Below are positions 58,701-64,000 of a stretch of 64,000 bases of DNA, in pieces; position 1 is the first letter of the stretch; every line of letters starts with the position of its first letter. Origin of the DNA: Nemophila menziesii. Lineage: Eukaryota; Streptophyta; Magnoliopsida; Boraginales; Hydrophyllaceae. Below the pieces are notes generated by a model that did not search any database, was not told the DNA's origin, and saw only the letters and a list, made by a program, of their open reading frames with translations. Made by a program: the position numbers and the translations under genes. The stretch spans positions 10,479,840-10,543,839 of the forward strand of contig JARWIR010000011.1 of assembly GCA_029959085.1 (NCBI GenBank). The letters are read 5' to 3'.

Positions 58701-61700
58701 GATATAAGAGAGTGTTTGTAATCACGTAAAAAATCATAAGATTTTTAATACCATCGTCTAATTGATCTTAAGATAAACATAAGTTAGATTTGAACTTTAC
58801 CTCGTCTTCTTCTTTTTAAGTAGCCATGAAAGAAACTTAGTTGGATACATGCTCTTTGTCATCACTTTGGTTTGAGCTATCATAAACCAATGTTGCATTA
58901 ATGTTTTCATTGGTTTTTTTTTGAAAAGTTTTGGGAATTTAGGTTTGATATGACCACTGTTATGATAATAATAGCAAGTAAGCTCATCCTTTATATAACT
59001 CTTATAAGGTTTTCTTGAGACACCATAACTCATAAGCTCTATTTTATTTTGATGTAATACTCACCAATACATACTTATGTCTTGTATAGAATTCCTCTTG
59101 AACTAATATAATCATTTCACCCAGAATAAAACAATAATACACATATCCTTTTTTCTTTTCTCCTTTTAGTTAAAGATTTTTTTTTGGAACTATTAACAAT
59201 AAAATTATATTTATAACATTATGTACTACTAAAATCTTTATTTTATAAAAATATATTCAATAAAAAATATTTATTTAATGAACATATAATACCCACAACT
59301 CCAATTCTACTCTTTAATTCTTAAAATTATATATATATATATTAAAATATTTCTATTATACTAAAGTAGTTTTGGATACACAAAAAATATATTAACAATA
59401 TATCTTTTTCTTTAGTTCAGTTCTAATATTTCTCAACACCTTATCATACAGAGTTTGCTCTTTTGATCTTGTGAAAGGGTTTGCCAAGATTATCAACAAT
59501 ACCCTCTAGGGAATTCACCCAATTTATAATTAACAGTCAAAATTTTGACTCTCTTAAAAATGTATCATTCATTAGCTACGTATATAAACATGCAATTTCA
59601 TATTTTGAGATTTTTTATGTTATTATTTAATTAAGATATTTTAGAAATAACAGTTATATATTAAAACACAATTTGTTGTTTTAAATAATATAATAAAATT
59701 TAATGTTAAATTTTTAAATAATTTTTTTATATATATGGTGTACATATTTTTTTAAGGGTCAATGATCCAAAAAATCAAATTAATATTTTACTTGCCCCAA
59801 AGAATAATTAATTAATCTGCTAAGTACGTCTTCTCATCAACATCGTTACCTTTTATTCTTGTTTATCAAGAGTTGTGGATGTTTCCTTATGGGAATTCCA
59901 ACCCACTTGGAATTAGTAAGTTCAAACTTCTTAATAAGATCTTTGGCTTATTTAGCTTGGTTGAGACAGATCCCATCTTCCATTTTCTTTATTTTTAGTC
60001 TGAGGAAGAAGTTAAATTCTCCAATCATGTGCAATTGGAATTCACTATGCATACTCGTATCAAAATCCTTATAAAATCGTTATAAACTCTTCATGCATTG
60101 CATTGACCAAATGATCATCAAGTAGATCTTATTTGTTATTATTCGGTCTGAATTTAGACAAGAAAGTACAATGAGAACACAAATCATTAAGAGTTGAATG
60201 TGTTCTTAGCCCTTTACTTGGATCACCAAGTATTAACTTTAGCAAGAGTCCTCTAACATTGTTCCTACTTCTATGAAGTTCTTTGGGAGTTTCATCATTC
60301 TTCTCTTTAATAGTTTGATTGTCAGAATATATTTATGGTTATGATATAATAGGTTTTACTTCTTCTTCAAGTTGATGGAACTTGGTATATTCAACTTTTA
60401 TATTTTTTCACTTTCTTTTAAAAGAATTTCCTTCATCAAAATCAACGTGCATGGATTTTTATATAATATTTGTTTGTTGGTTGTACATTCTAAAATAACA
60501 TGTAGTGTAATTAACAATTAGTTTTATACAAAAGTTTGATAAATTCTCAATTAGATTTAATGAATAATTAATAATTGTATTTTTTTTTTAAAAATAGAAG
60601 GAATTATGTGTTATTAAAGTAACCTAAAAATTCAAGTATATTAAAGCATAAATTTCATAATTAAAGTTTTTTATGTGAATTGTGGATAAACTTATTGTTA
60701 TAAAAAATGATAGAGTTATTATCATCAAACTCATCATTGTTTCCTAAAATATTTGTAAAAAGTTTTCAAATATTTGATTTTTTGTTTGATATAAGAGAGT
60801 GTTTGTAATCACGTAAAAAATCATAAGATTTTTAATACCATCGTCTAATTGATCTTAAGATAAACATAAGTTAGATTTGAACTTTACCTCGTCTTCTTCT
60901 TTTTAAGTAGCCATGAAAGAAACTTAGTTGGATACATGCTCTTTGTCATCACTTTGGTTTGAGCTATCATAAACCAATGTTGCATTAATGTTTTCATTGG
61001 TTTTTTTTTGAAAAGTTTTGGGAATTTAGGTTTGATATGACCACTGTTATGATAATAATAGCAAGTAAGCTCATCCTTTATATAACTCTTATAAGGTTTT
61101 CTTGAGACACCATAACTCATAAGCTCTATTTTATTTTGATGTAATACTCACCAATACATACTTATGTCTTGTATAGAATTCCTCTTGAACTAATATAATC
61201 ATTTCACCCAGAATAAAACAATAATACACATATCCTTTTTTCTTTTCTCCTTATAGTTAAAGATTTTTTTTTGGAACTATTAACAATAAAATTATATTTA
61301 TAACATTATGTACTACTAAAATCTTTATTTTATAAAAATATATTCAATAAAAAATATTTATTTAATGAACATATAATACCCACGACTCCAATTCTACTCT
61401 TTAATTCTTAAAATTATATATATATATTAAAATATTTCTATTATACTAAAGTAGTTTTGGATACACAAAAAATATATTAACAATATATCTTTTTCTTTAG
61501 TTCAGTTCTAATATTTCTCAACACCTTATCATACAGAGTTTGCTCTTTTGATCTTGTGAAAGGATTTGCCAAGATTATCAACAATACCCTCTAGGGAATT
61601 CACCCAATTTATAATTAACAGTCAAAATTTTGACTCTCTTAAAAATGTATCATTCATTAGCTACGTATATAAACATGCAATTTCATATTTTGAGATTTTT

Positions 61701-64000
61701 TATGTTATTATTTAATTAAGATATTTTAGAAATAACATTTATATATTAAAACACAATTTGTTGTTTTAAATAATATAATAAAATTTAATGTTAAATTTTT
61801 AAATAATTTTTTTATATATATGGTGTACATATTTTTTTAAGGGTCAATGATCCAAAAAATCAAATTAATATTTTACTTGCCCCAAAGAATAATTAATTAA
61901 TCTGCTAAGTACGTCTTCTCATCAACATCGTTACCTTTTATTCTTGTTTATCAAGAGTTGTGGATGTTTCCTTATGGGAATTCCAACCCACTTGGAATTA
62001 GTAAGTTCAAACTTCTTAATAAGATCTTTGGCTTATTTAGCTTGGTTGAGACAGATCCCATCTTCCATTTTCTTTATTTTTAGTCTGAGGAAGAAGTTAA
62101 ATTCTCCAATCATGTGCAATTGGAATTCACTATGCATACTCGTATCAAAATCCTTATAAAATCGTTATAAACTCTTCATGCATTGCATTGACCAAATGAT
62201 CATCAAGTAGATCTTATTTGTTATTATTCGGTCTGAATTTAGACAAGAAAGTACAATGAGAACACAAATCATTAAGAGTTGAATGTGTTCTTAGCCCTTT
62301 ACTTGGATCACCAAGTATTAACTTTAGCAAGAGTCCTCTAACATTGTTCCTACTTCTATGAAGTTCTTTGGGAGTTTCATCATTCTTCTCTTTAATAGTT
62401 TGATTGTCAGAATATATTTATGGTTATGATATAATAGGTTTTACTTCTTCTTCAAGTTGATGGAACTTGGTATATTCAACTTTTATATTTTTTCACTTTC
62501 TTTTAAAAGAATTTCCTTCATCAAAATCAACGTGCATGGATTTTTATATAATATTTGTTTGTTGGTTGTACATTCTAAAATAACATGTAGTGTAATTAAC
62601 AATTAGTTTTATACAAAAGTTTGATAAATTCTCAATTAGATTTAATGAATAATTAATAATTGTATTTTTTTTTTTAAAAATAGAAGGAATTATGTGTTAT
62701 TAAAGTAACCTAAAAATTCAAGTATATTAAAGCATAAATTTCATAATTAAAGTTTTTTATGTGAATTGTGGATAAACTTATTGTTATAAAAAATGATAGA
62801 GTTATTATCATCAAACTCATCATTGTTTCCTAAAATATTTGTAAAAAGTTTTCAAATATTTGATTTTTTGTTTGATATAAGAGAGTGTTTGTAATCACGT
62901 AAAAAATCATAAGATTTTTAATACCATCGTCTAATTGATCTTAAGATAAACATAAGTTAGATTTGAACTTTACCTCGTCTTCTTCTTTTTAAGTAGCCAT
63001 GAAAGAAACTTAGTTGGATACATGCTCTTTGTCATCACTTTGGTTTGAGCTATCATAAACCAATGTTGCATTAATGTTTTCATTGGCTTTTTTTTGAAAA
63101 GTTTTGGGAATTTAGGTTTGATATGACCACTCTTATGATAATGATAGCAAGTAAGCTCATCATTTATATAACTCTTATAAGGTTTTCTTGAGACACCATA
63201 ACTCATAAGCTCTATTTTATTTTGATGTAATACTCACCAATACATACTTATGTCTTGTATAGAATTCCTCTTGAACTAATATAATCATTTCACCCAGAAT
63301 AAAACAATAATACACATATCCTTTTTTCTTTTCTCCTTTTAGTTAAAGATTTTTTTTTGGAACTATTAACAATAAAATTATATTTATAACATTATGTACT
63401 ACTAAAATCTTTATTTTATAAAAATATATTCAATAAAAAATATTTATTTAATGAACATATAATACCCACGACTCCAATTCTACTCTTTAATTCTTAAAAT
63501 TATATATATATATTAAAATATTTCTATTATACTAAAGTAGTTTTGGATACACAAAAAATATATTAACAATATATCTTTTTCTTTAGTTCAGTTCTAATAT
63601 TTCTCAACACCTTATCATACAGAGTTTGCTCTTTTGATCTTGTGAAAGGATTTGCCAAGATTATCAACAATACCCTCTAGGGAATTCACCCAATTTATAA
63701 TTAACAGTCAAAATTTTGACTCTCTTAAAAATGTATCATTCATTAGCTACGTATATAAACATGCAATTTCATATTTTGAGATTTTTTATGTTATTATTTA
63801 ATTAAGATATTTTAGAAATAACATTTATATATTAAAACACAATTTGTTGTTTTAAATAATATAATAAAATTTAATGTTAAATTTTTAAATAATTTTTTTA
63901 TATATATGGTGTACATATTTTTTTAAAGGTCAATGATCCAAAAAATCAAATTAATATTTTACTTGCCCCAAAGAATAATTAATTAATCTGCTAAGTACGT

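Larger units (their letters stand above)
50158..64000. repeat. Tandem satellite array of ~2,085-bp copia-derived units
   Basis: Using AGATTTAATGAATAATTAAT as the phase mark, units start at 50,158, 52,209, 54,298, 56,381, 58,466, 60,553 and 62,638. Lengths are 2,051, 2,089, 2,083, 2,085, 2,087 and 2,085 bp, and the seventh runs off the window. Every unit carries, on minus, a gag segment with a broken zinc knuckle (CYYYHNSGHIKPKFP in most) and an RT segment (matching 47,590-47,820) joined to the pol linker across a 0.55-kb deletion, plus AT-rich flanks with a short (TA)n. Units are nearly identical by eye apart from unit 1. Diagnostic variants alternate (see findings). Confidence 0.95.

Noticed and set aside
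51515..62159. Repeated 71-codon plus-strand frames in each satellite unit
   Set aside because: Antisense shadow of the copia RT segment; identity between copies is due to array homogenisation.
50158..64000. CRISPR-like array of regular repeats
   Set aside because: The repeats are 2-kb units without spacers, in a plant genome.

Overview
This window looks like nuclear DNA of a flowering plant, probably a dicot. It is very AT-rich. Every coding remnant I can name belongs to a plant gene or plant mobile-element family: AGO4-clade Argonaute, DPH2, a VWA-RING E3 ligase, SPT2, MULE transposase, Helitron ends, Ty1/copia and Ty3/gypsy pieces, and a LINE with an RNase H and zf-RVT tail. I find no complete, intact protein-coding gene. 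The window is a graveyard of gene fragments and mobile elements followed by a satellite array.

0-3.1 kb: degenerate tandem repeats and AT-rich sequence, ending at a Helitron 3' terminus (CTAG at 3,124-3,127).

3.1-28 kb: a mosaic of duplicated and inverted gene fragments. Four copies of an AGO4-like Argonaute gene are present, all with retained introns and all broken. Two of them (3.13-4.36 and 4.48-6.1 kb) face each other as a long hairpin, and a second Helitron 3' terminus in the opposite orientation (CTAG at 6,196-6,199) closes that segment. The longest copy (16.2-19.15 kb, minus strand) still shows N, L1, PAZ, L2, MID and PIWI parts. Other residents are DPH2 fragments in a 2-kb inverted repeat whose arms lie 17 kb apart, a hairpin of a RING-finger exon (19.15-20.65 kb), a smaller unidentified hairpin (11.5-12.05 kb), and a 2.7-3.1 kb direct duplication carrying a Ty3/gypsy reverse-transcriptase remnant. 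One copy of that duplication holds a retroposed RNase H fragment with a 12-bp target-site duplication, and the other copy preserves the empty site.

28-37.4 kb: AT-rich intergenic DNA with non-autonomous elements. These are two foldback elements with (CCA)n/(TGG)n ends, a small MITE with long terminal inverted repeats, a field of imperfect GTGT/ACAC palindromes, a cluster of TTTGGTACGTACCAAA-like palindromes, a degenerate minisatellite, and a GC-rich hAT-type element with an 8-bp target-site duplication.

38-43.3 kb: a decayed Mutator-like transposase with MULE and SWIM regions. Beside it, on the other strand, lies a three-exon SPT2 C-terminal fragment, and further on a LINE remnant.

44-64 kb: Ty1/copia remnants on the minus strand (gag knuckle, protease, GAG-pre-integrase, reverse transcriptase), first as an old ~4.4-kb duplication. 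From about 50.16 kb to the right edge they become a tandem array of ~2,085-bp units, at least 6.6 units. Each unit is an internally deleted gag-RT copia derivative, and variants alternate in a dimeric higher-order pattern.

The most notable feature is the clustering of gene-derived long inverted repeats, including one made from Argonaute sequence, the effector family of small-RNA silencing. Whether any is transcribed cannot be seen from sequence alone.
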